From Natronohydrobacter sp. (GTDB lineage: Bacteria; Pseudomonadota; Alphaproteobacteria; Rhodobacterales; Rhodobacteraceae): a stretch of DNA of 62,224 bases. Positions 35,822 to 43,159 of this stretch are shown one piece after another. Within the stretch, counting starts at the first letter, position 1. Every line of letters starts with the position of its first letter. The notes below the pieces were generated by a model. It saw only the letters and a program-made list of their open reading frames with translations, searched no databases and was not told the origin of the DNA. The stretch covers positions 1 to 62,224 of the forward strand of contig JAFIEL010000005.1 of NCBI GenBank assembly GCA_020832585.1. Reading direction: 5' to 3'. The position numbers and the translations under genes are program-made.

Positions 35822-36666
35822 GTTTCTCGTTTCACGGCGCTTTCATGCCATTTGCGCAGCAGCATATGGCTCAGGAAGGACAGGCCCGCGAAGATGATGA
35901 CCCCGGTCGCGGCTATCAGGATCAGGGCGGCAAACATGCGCGGGATGTTCAGCCTGTATCCGGCTTCAAGGATGCGGAATGCAAGCCCCGATCCGATCCC
36001 GCCCGTACCCGCCACATATTCCGCGACAACAGCACCGATCAGCGCAAGCCCCCCTGCGATGCGCAGACCGCCAAGAAAATAGGGCAAGGCCGAAGGCAGG
36101 CGCAGGTAGCGCAGCGTCTGCCAGCGGGTCGCGCCATAAATGCGGAACAGATCGCGCAGATTGTGATCTGCCGAATTCAGCCCCAGCGTGGTATTGGCCA
36201 GCACCGGAAAGAAGGCCACCAGCCAGGCGCAGAGCAGCAAGCCCGCCGTCCGGCTGTCGACATAGATAAAGATCAAGGGCGCGATGGACACGACCGGCGT
36301 GACCTGCAGGATCACGGCATAGGGGTAGAAGGACATCTCGACCAGTCGGCTTTGCGTGAACAGCACGGCCAGCCCGACGCCCCCGATCACGGCGACGGCC
36401 AGCGCCATCATGGTGATCTGCAGCGTGACCAGCAGCGCGTCGAACAGCATCGGCCAGTCCTTGATCAGCGTCTCCAGCACCAGACCGGGACGTGGCAGGA
36501 TGAAATGCGGGATTTCATTCCAGACCACGACACGGTCCCAGAGCCAGATCATCGCAATCATCACCGCGACCGGCAGCAGCCATTTGCCGAACCGCTCGAA
36601 CCGGGCCGCGCGCAGGCGTTTCAGGTCATCGGCATCATAGAGCGGCTGGTTCTCGGCAATGCTCAT
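35818..36666 (-). CDS. ABC transporter permease (SsuC/TauC/ThiX type)
   Basis: This 282-residue membrane protein has about six helices. The BPD_transp_1 EAA loop is NTTLGLNSADHNLRDLFRIYGATRWQTLRYLRLPSALPYFLGGLRIAGGLALIGAVVAEY (full signature; no single run is longer here than the family needs). It works with the ATPase and the NMT1-type binding protein encoded next to it. The four-base overlaps on both sides show operon membership. Confidence 0.9.
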   Translation of the reverse strand: MSIAENQPLYDADDLKRLRAARFERFGKWLLPVAVMIAMIWLWDRVVVWNEIPHFILPRPGLVLETLIKDWPMLFDALLVTLQITMMALAVAVIGGVGLAVLFTQSRLVEMSFYPYAVILQVTPVVSIAPLIFIYVDSRTAGLLLCAWLVAFFPVLANTTLGLNSADHNLRDLFRIYGATRWQTLRYLRLPSALPYFLGGLRIAGGLALIGAVVAEYVAGTGGIGSGLAFRILEAGYRLNIPRMFAALILIAATGVIIFAGLSFLSHMLLRKWHESAVKRET

Positions 36667-37442
36667 GCGTGCTCTCCCATCGCTTCATGCAGCGCTTCCG
36701 ACGCTTGCCGGCACAGGCCCGCATACTCTGCCGAAGTGCGAAACGCCTCATTGCGCGGATAGGGGGCATCGACGGTCACTTCGCGGATCACCCGGCCCGG
36801 ACGCGCGGCCATGACCACGATCCGGTCGGACAGGAACACGGATTCAAACACCGAATGGGTGACGAAGATCACTGTGCAGCCGATCTTGGCCTTGAGTTGC
36901 AGCAAATCATTGTTCAGCCGGAAACGCGTGATCTCGTCCAGTGCGGCAAAGGGTTCATCCATCAGGATCAGGCGCGGTTTCGTGACCATTGCGCGGGCGA
37001 TGGACACACGCATCTTCATGCCGCCCGACAATTCGCGCGGATAGGCTTCGAGAAACTTCTCCAGCCCGACAAGGCGCAGGGCTTCGAGGATATCGTCCTT
37101 GACCGAAGCATAGCTCTTGCCCTTCAGCCTGAAGGGAAGCCAGACGTTCTGCGCGACCGTGGCCCAAGGCATCAGGGTCGGTTCCTGAAACACGACGCCC
37201 AGATCATTCTCGGACTGCCCGCCCGCCCATGTGATCCGGCCTGCGCTGGGGGTGGACAGCCCTGCGATCAGACGCAGGGCCGTGGATTTCCCGCAGCCTG
37301 ATGGCCCCAGCAGCGAAATAAAATCCCCGCTGTTCACACTCAGGTTCATGTCGCGCAGGGCGACGACATCGCCGTTGAATGTCTTGGTCACATTGCTCAT
37401 GTCCAACACAGGCGGGCGCTGGCCCAGCGGCAGGGTCTTCAT
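36663..37442 (-). CDS. ABC transporter ATP-binding protein (SsuB/TauB type)
   Basis: This 259-residue ATPase has Walker A LLGPSGCGKSTALRL, the Q-loop VFQEPTLMPW, signature LSGGMKMRVSIARA, Walker B RLILMDEPFAALDE and the H-loop VTHSVFES. It energises the import system with the permease just after it. The start at 37442 gives MKTLPLGQRPP. The binding-protein gene precedes it by 29 bases. Confidence 0.93.
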   Translation of the reverse strand: MKTLPLGQRPPVLDMSNVTKTFNGDVVALRDMNLSVNSGDFISLLGPSGCGKSTALRLIAGLSTPSAGRITWAGGQSENDLGVVFQEPTLMPWATVAQNVWLPFRLKGKSYASVKDDILEALRLVGLEKFLEAYPRELSGGMKMRVSIARAMVTKPRLILMDEPFAALDEITRFRLNNDLLQLKAKIGCTVIFVTHSVFESVFLSDRIVVMAARPGRVIREVTVDAPYPRNEAFRTSAEYAGLCRQASEALHEAMGEHA

Positions 37443-37471
37443 CAGGGCATTCCTTCGTATTGACTGCGCCC

Positions 37472-38461
37472 TTATTCGGGGCGCAGTTCCAGTCCCAGCC
37501 CGTTGCCCACGAAATCGAAATTGACTGCCGCGCTCCAGTCCAGATCGGCTGGTGCGACACCCGCCTCGACCATTGCCATATAGAACCCCTCGACCGCTTC
37601 GGGGGTCATGACACCAATGCCTTGCTCTAGCGTATCGCCGCTATCGACAATGCCATTCTCGATCATCATCGAGATGGCGAAATCGACCTTATCGCGTGTC
37701 ATGTCAGGGTTGGCTTCCAGGATCAGCGCGATGGCATCCTCGTTGTCGCCGTAAAGGAAGTTGTACCAACCCAGGATCGAGCCGTTGACAAAGCACTCTA
37801 CGACTTCGGGGCTGTTGTCGATGGTGGACTGCATCACCTCGACCGTGGTGGCGTAGGTCGAGTAACCCGCATCCGCGATCAGAAACACATTGGGCATGAA
37901 GCCCGCTTCTTGCAGGATGGCATAGGGTTCGGAGGACAGGAAACCCTGCATGCCAACGCGCTTGTCAGCAAGGAAGGGCGCAGGGTTGAACGTATAGGGG
38001 CGGCGCTGTTCGACGGTGAAGCCATGCGCGGCAATCATCCACTGATAGTAGGAGGTGAAGCCATTGTCGCCGATCAACAGGGTAAGGTCTTTCAACTCCT
38101 CCCAGGTATCCGCCTCGCCGGGATGCGAGATGATGACCTGCGGGTGTTTCTGAAAGGTCGCCATCACGGCAACGACGGGAATGTTCTCGGCGGCGGCGTT
38201 GAACGCCTGCAAGAGATCACCGCCCATGTGAAACTGGATGCGGTCCGCCATCAGCATGGCCCCGTTATTGACCTGTGGTCCGCCGGAGATGATCGTCACA
38301 TCCAGCCCACATGCGGCATAGGTGCCGTCAGCCACCGATTGATAGAACCCGCCATGTTCGGCCTGAGGGAGCCAGTTGGTCCCGAAGGTGACCGGCGTCA
38401 GGGCGAAAGCCGGGGCAGAAAAGGCGACCAGGGCCGTGCAGGTAAAGGCTGTCTTGCGCAT
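37472..38461 (-). CDS. ABC transporter substrate-binding protein (NMT1/THI5-like)
   Basis: This 329-residue periplasmic protein has a signal peptide (1 to about 21, ending APAFA). The NMT1/THI5 fold follows, with VTFGTNWLPQAEHGGFYQSVADGTYAACGLDVTII at the start. Members bind pyrimidines, thiamine precursors, aliphatic sulfonates or nitrate, so an N-heterocycle fits the operon. ATG at 38461 was chosen because the signal peptide starts there; a second ATG lies nine bases upstream. It is the first gene of the operon. Confidence 0.9.
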   Translation of the reverse strand: MRKTAFTCTALVAFSAPAFALTPVTFGTNWLPQAEHGGFYQSVADGTYAACGLDVTIISGGPQVNNGAMLMADRIQFHMGGDLLQAFNAAAENIPVVAVMATFQKHPQVIISHPGEADTWEELKDLTLLIGDNGFTSYYQWMIAAHGFTVEQRRPYTFNPAPFLADKRVGMQGFLSSEPYAILQEAGFMPNVFLIADAGYSTYATTVEVMQSTIDNSPEVVECFVNGSILGWYNFLYGDNEDAIALILEANPDMTRDKVDFAISMMIENGIVDSGDTLEQGIGVMTPEAVEGFYMAMVEAGVAPADLDWSAAVNFDFVGNGLGLELRPE

Positions 38462-38570
38462 GTTTCCCATCCTCAAGGAGATTGTGACAGGAGAAAGCTT
38501 GCCTCTGGGCGCGCCCTTCACAAGCACGGCTCTGCAGTGACCCGGATCCTTTGCGCAGATGCCCATTTGA

Positions 38571-38596
38571 TGTGCGTAATTTCTGCAATTTGCACA
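38571..38596. promoter_or_regulatory. Possible operator between the catabolic operon and the RidA gene
   Basis: TGTGC at 38571-38575 and GCACA at 38592-38596 form an inverted repeat with a 16-base spacer in the 233-base gap between two divergent transcripts. The arms are short, so this is only suggestive. Confidence 0.25.
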
Positions 38597-38694
38597 AAAC
38601 GCATCTCTTGCCGGGATGGCAGCACTGCAAGACGCATGGAATCACGGCAAATTCGACTAAGAGTGCCTGACATGCTCAAATCACGGAAATGCCA

Positions 38695-39081
38695 ATGGAA
38701 GCTTTGAACCCCGACAGCCTGCACCCGCCCTTTGCACGCTACGCGCATGGGCGCGTGTTCCCGGCAGCCAGCCGGGTGATCATGACCTCTGGTCAGTTGC
38801 CGATCCGCAAGGACGGGACGACACCGGAGGGTGCCGAAGCGCAAGCAGCGCTGTGTTTCAGCAACATAGCCGAGATCCTCGCCGAAGCCGGCGCCGCGCC
38901 GGAGCATGTCATCCGGGTCAATGCTTTCGTCACGGATCGCGCGCATATGGCCGGATATATGGCGGCGCGAGATGCCTTTTTCGCGCAATCTGCGGTGCCC
39001 CCGGCATCGACCCTCGTGATCGTTTCCGGCTTTACGAGACCGGAATTTCTGGTCGAGGTCGAAGTTACTGCTGCGCTCTGA
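38695..39081 (+). CDS. RidA (YjgF/YER057c/UK114) family protein
   Basis: This 128-residue protein has the RidA pattern: VIMTSGQLPIRKDGT, ALCFSNIAEILAEAGAAPEHVIRVNAFV and a Pro-rich strand PPASTLVIVSGFTRPEFLVEVEV. These trimers hydrolyse reactive enamine/imine intermediates released by other enzymes. Its place divergent from an operon with a deaminase and oxidases suggests that it clears an imine from that pathway. GGAA six bases before the ATG at 38695 was preferred over the ATG six bases further up. Confidence 0.82.
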   Translation: MEALNPDSLHPPFARYAHGRVFPAASRVIMTSGQLPIRKDGTTPEGAEAQAALCFSNIAEILAEAGAAPEHVIRVNAFVTDRAHMAGYMAARDAFFAQSAVPPASTLVIVSGFTRPEFLVEVEVTAAL

Positions 39082-39236
39082 TCCGGGCAGGCAGTGACGG
39101 AAATGCTGGGCGGCGCTCCCGCCGCTGAACATCTGACCGCGTGCAGGCGCGCAAGCTGAAACAGGCTGACAGATTTGCCGCGACCGGAGGGGTCAGAACG
39201 CTTGCATTTCCGGCTCGGACATCGGACCTTCGCGAT

Positions 39237-39608
39237 ATGGATGAAAACACCAAACACCCCCACCTGCGCATCCGGATCGTCTTTGGCGAAGATGAAATGA
39301 TTGGCCCCGGCAAGGCGGAACTGCTGGAGCGGATCGACCGTTGCGGTTCGATTGCCGCGGCCGGGCGCGAGATGGGAATGAGCTACAAGCGTGCCTGGGA
39401 GCTGGTCGGAACGCTGAACGCGATGTTTCAGGCGCCGCTGGTCGAAAGCACGCGCGGCGGTCCCGGTGGCGGCGGTGCGGTGCTGACAAATGCCGGGCGA
39501 GACGTGCTGGCACTCTACCGGGCATTCGAAATGGAGGTCGCAGAAGCAGGGGCCGCGCGGCTTGAGGCCTTGAAATCGCGCCTGCGCGCTATTCCCGAAG
39601 GAAAATAA
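39237..39608 (+). CDS. ModE-like winged-helix regulator (DNA-binding domain only)
   Basis: This 123-residue protein is a LysR-type winged helix of the ModE N-terminal domain type (IGPGKAELLERIDRCGSIAAAGREMGMSYKRAWELVGTLN). The loop ESTRGGPGGGGAVLTNAGRDVL is typical. There is no molbindin domain at the C-terminus, so it is a single-domain relative. It precedes modABC by 63 bases on the same strand, with a palindrome between. The role is probably in molybdate control, but its metal sensing is unclear. ATG at 39237 was chosen. Confidence 0.83.
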   Translation: MDENTKHPHLRIRIVFGEDEMIGPGKAELLERIDRCGSIAAAGREMGMSYKRAWELVGTLNAMFQAPLVESTRGGPGGGGAVLTNAGRDVLALYRAFEMEVAEAGAARLEALKSRLRAIPEGK

Positions 39609-39634
39609 CGCTTGCCTCGCAGGGCTGGCCTGAC

Positions 39635-39656
39635 GATATGTTTCATTGAACATATC
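39635..39656. promoter_or_regulatory. Candidate ModE-box upstream of modA
   Basis: GATATGTT and AACATATC form a perfect eight-base inverted repeat around TCATTG. It lies 15 bases before the modA ATG and 27 bases after the ModE-like gene. Position and AT-rich symmetry resemble Mo-boxes. Binding at this spot would block translation initiation or transcription of modA. Confidence 0.55.
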
Positions 39657-39671
39657 TCTCTGGAGCTTCAC

Positions 39672-40451
39672 ATGCCGTCCCCTTTCACCCGCCGGACCAC
39701 TCTCGCCTTGCTGTCAGGCATGGTTTTGACGGCCGCCCCTATCCGGGCGAGCGCGGCGGATGTGCTTGTATTTGCCGCCGCCAGCCTGACGAACGCGCTC
39801 GACCGGGTTGCAGGGGCCTGGACTGCTAAAACCGGACACAGGGCTGTCATTGCCTATGCCGGGTCGTCGGCACTGGCCCGACAGATCCAGCTGGGTGCGC
39901 CTGCCGATATCTTCATTTCGGCCAGTGTGGACTGGATGGACGCGATCGATGCGTCGGGCGATCTGCGTGCAGGCACGCGGCGCGATATTCTGACAGGCAC
40001 CCTTGCGCTGATTGCCCATGGTCGTGACGCAGACCCCGTGGTCATCGACGCGACACTTGATCTGCTGGGCCTGCTCGATGGCGGGCGATTGTCGATGGCG
40101 CTGGTCGAGGCAGTCCCGGCGGGCATCTACGGCAAGCAGGCGCTGAGCGCGCTGGGGCTGTGGGACGAGGTCGCACCATGGGTCGCACAGTCCGACAATG
40201 TGCGCGCGGCGCTGGCTTTCGTCGCACAGGGCGAGGCAACGCTCGGCATTGTCTATGCCTCTGATGCAGCGGTGCAAGATGATGTCAGCATCATCGGCAC
40301 ATTCCCCGAGGACAGCCACGCCCCTATCGTCTTTCCCGCCGGGATCACGGCACAAAGCGAAAACCCCCTCGCTGGCGATTTTCTCGATTTCATGAATTCC
40401 GACACGGCCCTTGCCATCTGGCAGGAGTTCGGCTTTGGCGTGTTCGACTGA
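39672..40451 (+). CDS. modA: Molybdate ABC transporter substrate-binding protein
   Basis: The 259-residue periplasmic protein has a Tat-like or Sec signal (about 1-29; RRTTLALLSGMVLTAAPIRASAADV). ModA motifs follow: VLVFAAASLTNAL, AYAGSSALARQIQLGAPADIFIS and VAQGEATLGIVYASDA. It binds molybdate or tungstate for the ModBC transporter. GGAG six bases before the ATG supports the start. Confidence 0.95.
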   Translation: MPSPFTRRTTLALLSGMVLTAAPIRASAADVLVFAAASLTNALDRVAGAWTAKTGHRAVIAYAGSSALARQIQLGAPADIFISASVDWMDAIDASGDLRAGTRRDILTGTLALIAHGRDADPVVIDATLDLLGLLDGGRLSMALVEAVPAGIYGKQALSALGLWDEVAPWVAQSDNVRAALAFVAQGEATLGIVYASDAAVQDDVSIIGTFPEDSHAPIVFPAGITAQSENPLAGDFLDFMNSDTALAIWQEFGFGVFD

Positions 40452-40463
40452 TGCGGGGGCCGG

Positions 40464-41174
40464 ATGTGGAGTGACTGGGCAAACTGGCTTGGCCCCGCCG
40501 AATGGCAGGCCGTGCGGCTGTCGATCCGGGTGTCGTTCTGGGCGACACTGGCCAGCCTGCCGCTGGGCATCTTCGTGGCCTATGTGCTTGCCCGATGGGA
40601 GTTTCCCGGCAAGCAGGTGTTGAATGGCATCGTGCATCTGCCGCTGATCCTGCCGCCTGTGGTGACAGGCTACCTGCTGCTGATCGTGCTGGGGCGGCGG
40701 GGGTATGTGGGGCAGTTTCTGGACCAATGGTTCGGGATCGTCTTCTCGTTCCGATGGACAGGGGCGGCTGTCGCGGCCGCTGTGATGGCCTTTCCGCTGA
40801 TGGTGCGCGCGATCCGACTGGCAATCGAGGCGGTGGACCCGAAACTCGAAGCCGCCGCAAGCACACTGGGCGCGTCGCGCATGTGGGTTTTTCTGACGAT
40901 CACCCTGCCCCTGATCCTGCCCGGAATCATTGCGGGCGCGATTCTGGCCTTTGCCAAGGCCATCGGCGAGTTCGGCGCGACCATCACCTTCGTCTCGAAC
41001 ATTCCCGGCCAGACACAGATCATCCCCTCGGCCATCTATGCGTTTCTGCAGGTGCCCGGTGGGCAGGAGGCTGCAAGCCGCCTGGTGATCATCGCCATCG
41101 TGATCGCCATGGCGGCGTTGCTGCTATCGGAATTTGTCGCCCGCCGCGTGGCAAGACTGGTCGCCGGGTCATGA
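40464..41174 (+). CDS. modB: Molybdate ABC transporter permease
   Basis: The 236-residue permease has five to six membrane helices. The EAA loop region contains LEAAASTLGASRMWVFLTITLPLILPG, and AKAIGEFGATITFVSNIPG is the ModB signature. It forms the channel with ModC. Its stop overlaps the modC start by four bases (ATGA). Confidence 0.95.
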   Translation: MWSDWANWLGPAEWQAVRLSIRVSFWATLASLPLGIFVAYVLARWEFPGKQVLNGIVHLPLILPPVVTGYLLLIVLGRRGYVGQFLDQWFGIVFSFRWTGAAVAAAVMAFPLMVRAIRLAIEAVDPKLEAAASTLGASRMWVFLTITLPLILPGIIAGAILAFAKAIGEFGATITFVSNIPGQTQIIPSAIYAFLQVPGGQEAASRLVIIAIVIAMAALLLSEFVARRVARLVAGS

Positions 41175-42271
41175 CGCTGCAGTTGTCTGTCCGCCACCGG
41201 TTTCCCGGTTTCACGCTCGATGTCGATGTCACGACGCCGCCGGGGGTAACAGTGCTGTTCGGCCCGTCAGGATCGGGCAAGACGACGCTGATCAATGCTG
41301 TCGCGGGGCTTTTGCGTCCGGATCACGGCAGGATCGCAGCCGATGATTTCATGCTGCTCGATACCGGGGCGCAGCGATTTCTTCCACCGCACCGCCGCCG
41401 GATTGGCTATGTGTTTCAGGAAGGACGCTTGTTCCCCCATCTGACGGTCCGGCAGAACCTGCTTTACGGTCGCTGGTTCGCGCCCCGCGATGCGCAGCCT
41501 GAAAACCTGGACCGGGTGGTGGACATGCTGGGCATCGCGCCGCTTCTGTCGCGTCGCCCCGGCGCGCTTTCGGGGGGCGAAAAACAGCGCGTCGCCATTG
41601 GCCGCGCGCTTTTGTCCGCGCCCAGAATGATCCTTGCCGATGAACCGCTCGCAGCGCTCGACGAGGCCCGCAAGGCCGAGATCCTGCCCTATTTCGAGCG
41701 GCTGCGTGACGAAGTGTCGATCCCGATCCTGTATGTCAGTCATTCCTCGGCGGAAGTGGCACGGCTCGCGACCACGGTGATCGCCTTGCGCGAGGGGCGC
41801 GTCGCGGCGATGGGCCCGCCGGAACAGGTTCTGTCCGATGTGGCCGCAGTGGGTGCGCGCGAGGTTGCTTCCGTGCTGCGCGCGCGGGTCGTGGCACATC
41901 ACGCGGATGGCCTGAGCGAACTGACGACCGCTGCCGGCCCGCTGCATCTTCCGCGTGTCTCTGCCGCGCCCGGAACGGTGATCCGGGTTCAGATCATGGC
42001 GAGCGAGGTCATCCTGGCACGCGAGGCCCCCATTGGCCTGTCGGCGTTGAACATCCTGCGCGGGACCATCGTCGAGATCCAGCCCGGCAAGGGTCCGGCG
42101 GCGCGGGTGGTGCTGGCATGCGGCGAAGAGCGGCTGGCCGCGCGGGTCACGCAACGCGCGGTCGCAGCCCTGGGGCTGAAACCCGGCCAGACCTGTCATG
42201 CCATTGTCAAATCCGTCGCGGTCGCCCCCGAAGCTGTGGGCCACGGCCAGCGGCATCAGGCGTCCGAATGA
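41171..42271 (+). CDS. modC: Molybdate ABC transporter ATP-binding protein
   Basis: This 366-residue ATPase has Walker A FGPSGSGKTTLI, signature LSGGEKQRVAIGRA and Walker B ILADEPLAALD. The C-terminus is a Mop/TOBE domain (about 295-355: LSALNILRGTIVEIQPG) that binds oxyanions and gives feedback control. The start at 41171 overlaps modB. Its end overlaps the TauE/SafE gene by four bases. Confidence 0.95.
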   Translation: MTLQLSVRHRFPGFTLDVDVTTPPGVTVLFGPSGSGKTTLINAVAGLLRPDHGRIAADDFMLLDTGAQRFLPPHRRRIGYVFQEGRLFPHLTVRQNLLYGRWFAPRDAQPENLDRVVDMLGIAPLLSRRPGALSGGEKQRVAIGRALLSAPRMILADEPLAALDEARKAEILPYFERLRDEVSIPILYVSHSSAEVARLATTVIALREGRVAAMGPPEQVLSDVAAVGAREVASVLRARVVAHHADGLSELTTAAGPLHLPRVSAAPGTVIRVQIMASEVILAREAPIGLSALNILRGTIVEIQPGKGPAARVVLACGEERLAARVTQRAVAALGLKPGQTCHAIVKSVAVAPEAVGHGQRHQASE

Positions 42272-43080
42272 CCCGCATCCGCAAACCCGGCCTTTCGGTC
42301 GGCATTGGCACCGCAGCGGGCATGGCGGGCGGGCTGATCGGGCTGGGCGGCGCAGAGTTCCGGCTGCCCGCGCTGGTGGGTGTGCTGCGTTTCTCGGCGC
42401 GCGAGGCCGTGGCCGTGAACCTGCTGGCCAGTTTCGCCGTGCTGGCCGCCGCCTTCCCCTTCCGCGCAAGTTCGGTGCCCCTTGCAGAGATCGCGCCGCA
42501 CCTGCCTGCGGTTCTGGGGATGCTTGCAGGGTCGATGTCAGCCGCCTGGGTGGGCGCGGGTTGGCTGCGGCGCGCGTCTGACAGGCTGCTGGGCCGCCTG
42601 ATCCTGATCCTGCTGCTTGCCCTTGGCGTGATCCTGATCGTCGAAGGGGTGTTCGTGGCAGACCCCATGCGACTGGTGGCCGACAGCATGCTTCCAACCG
42701 TTCTGGTGGCGGCTGTCTGCGGGGTCATCATCGGCCTTGTTTCGTCGCTGCTGGGCGTGGCAGGGGGCGAATTGATCATCCCGTGCTTCATCCTGCTGTT
42801 CGGTGTGGATGTGAAACTCGCAGGGTCCATGTCGATGCTGGTGGGCCTGCCAACGATTGCTGTCGGGTTGCTGCGTCATTTCGGCGACGGATCAGTGCTG
42901 CGCGAGACCGTCGTCTGGCACGCCACCATCCTGCCGCTGGGACTGGGGTCGATCATTGGTGCGATCCTTGGCGCGCTTGCGCTTGGCCTTGTGCCGTCGC
43001 AGGCACTCAAGATCGGCCTTGGCCTGATCCTGATCTGGTCGGCATGGAGCGTGTTCCGGCATCTGCCGCGCCAGACGTAG
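42268..43080 (+). CDS. TauE/SafE family membrane transporter
   Basis: This 270-residue protein has about eight helices and TauE/SafE repeats (AGGLIGLGGAEFRLPALVG and LVSSLLGVAGGELIIPCFIL). The family exports sulfite or sulfur-containing organic anions. It is the last gene of the mod operon, overlapping modC by four bases. Because molybdate and sulfate-like oxyanions resemble each other, it might expel competing anions, but this is inference. It is convergent with the MoeA fusion gene. Confidence 0.82.
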   Translation: MTRIRKPGLSVGIGTAAGMAGGLIGLGGAEFRLPALVGVLRFSAREAVAVNLLASFAVLAAAFPFRASSVPLAEIAPHLPAVLGMLAGSMSAAWVGAGWLRRASDRLLGRLILILLLALGVILIVEGVFVADPMRLVADSMLPTVLVAAVCGVIIGLVSSLLGVAGGELIIPCFILLFGVDVKLAGSMSMLVGLPTIAVGLLRHFGDGSVLRETVVWHATILPLGLGSIIGAILGALALGLVPSQALKIGLGLILIWSAWSVFRHLPRQT

Positions 43081-43159
43081 CGCCGTTCAGCGTCCCATCC
43101 CCTCGCCTTCCCATCCCGGCGGTTTCCGCCGCAAGCGGGTCTGGGCGGGCATCACGCGA

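Noticed and set aside
43118-43130. GGCGG-TTT-CCGCC hairpin between the convergent mod and tup operons as a terminator
   Set aside because: The stem is only five base pairs and no T run follows, so it is too weak to call.
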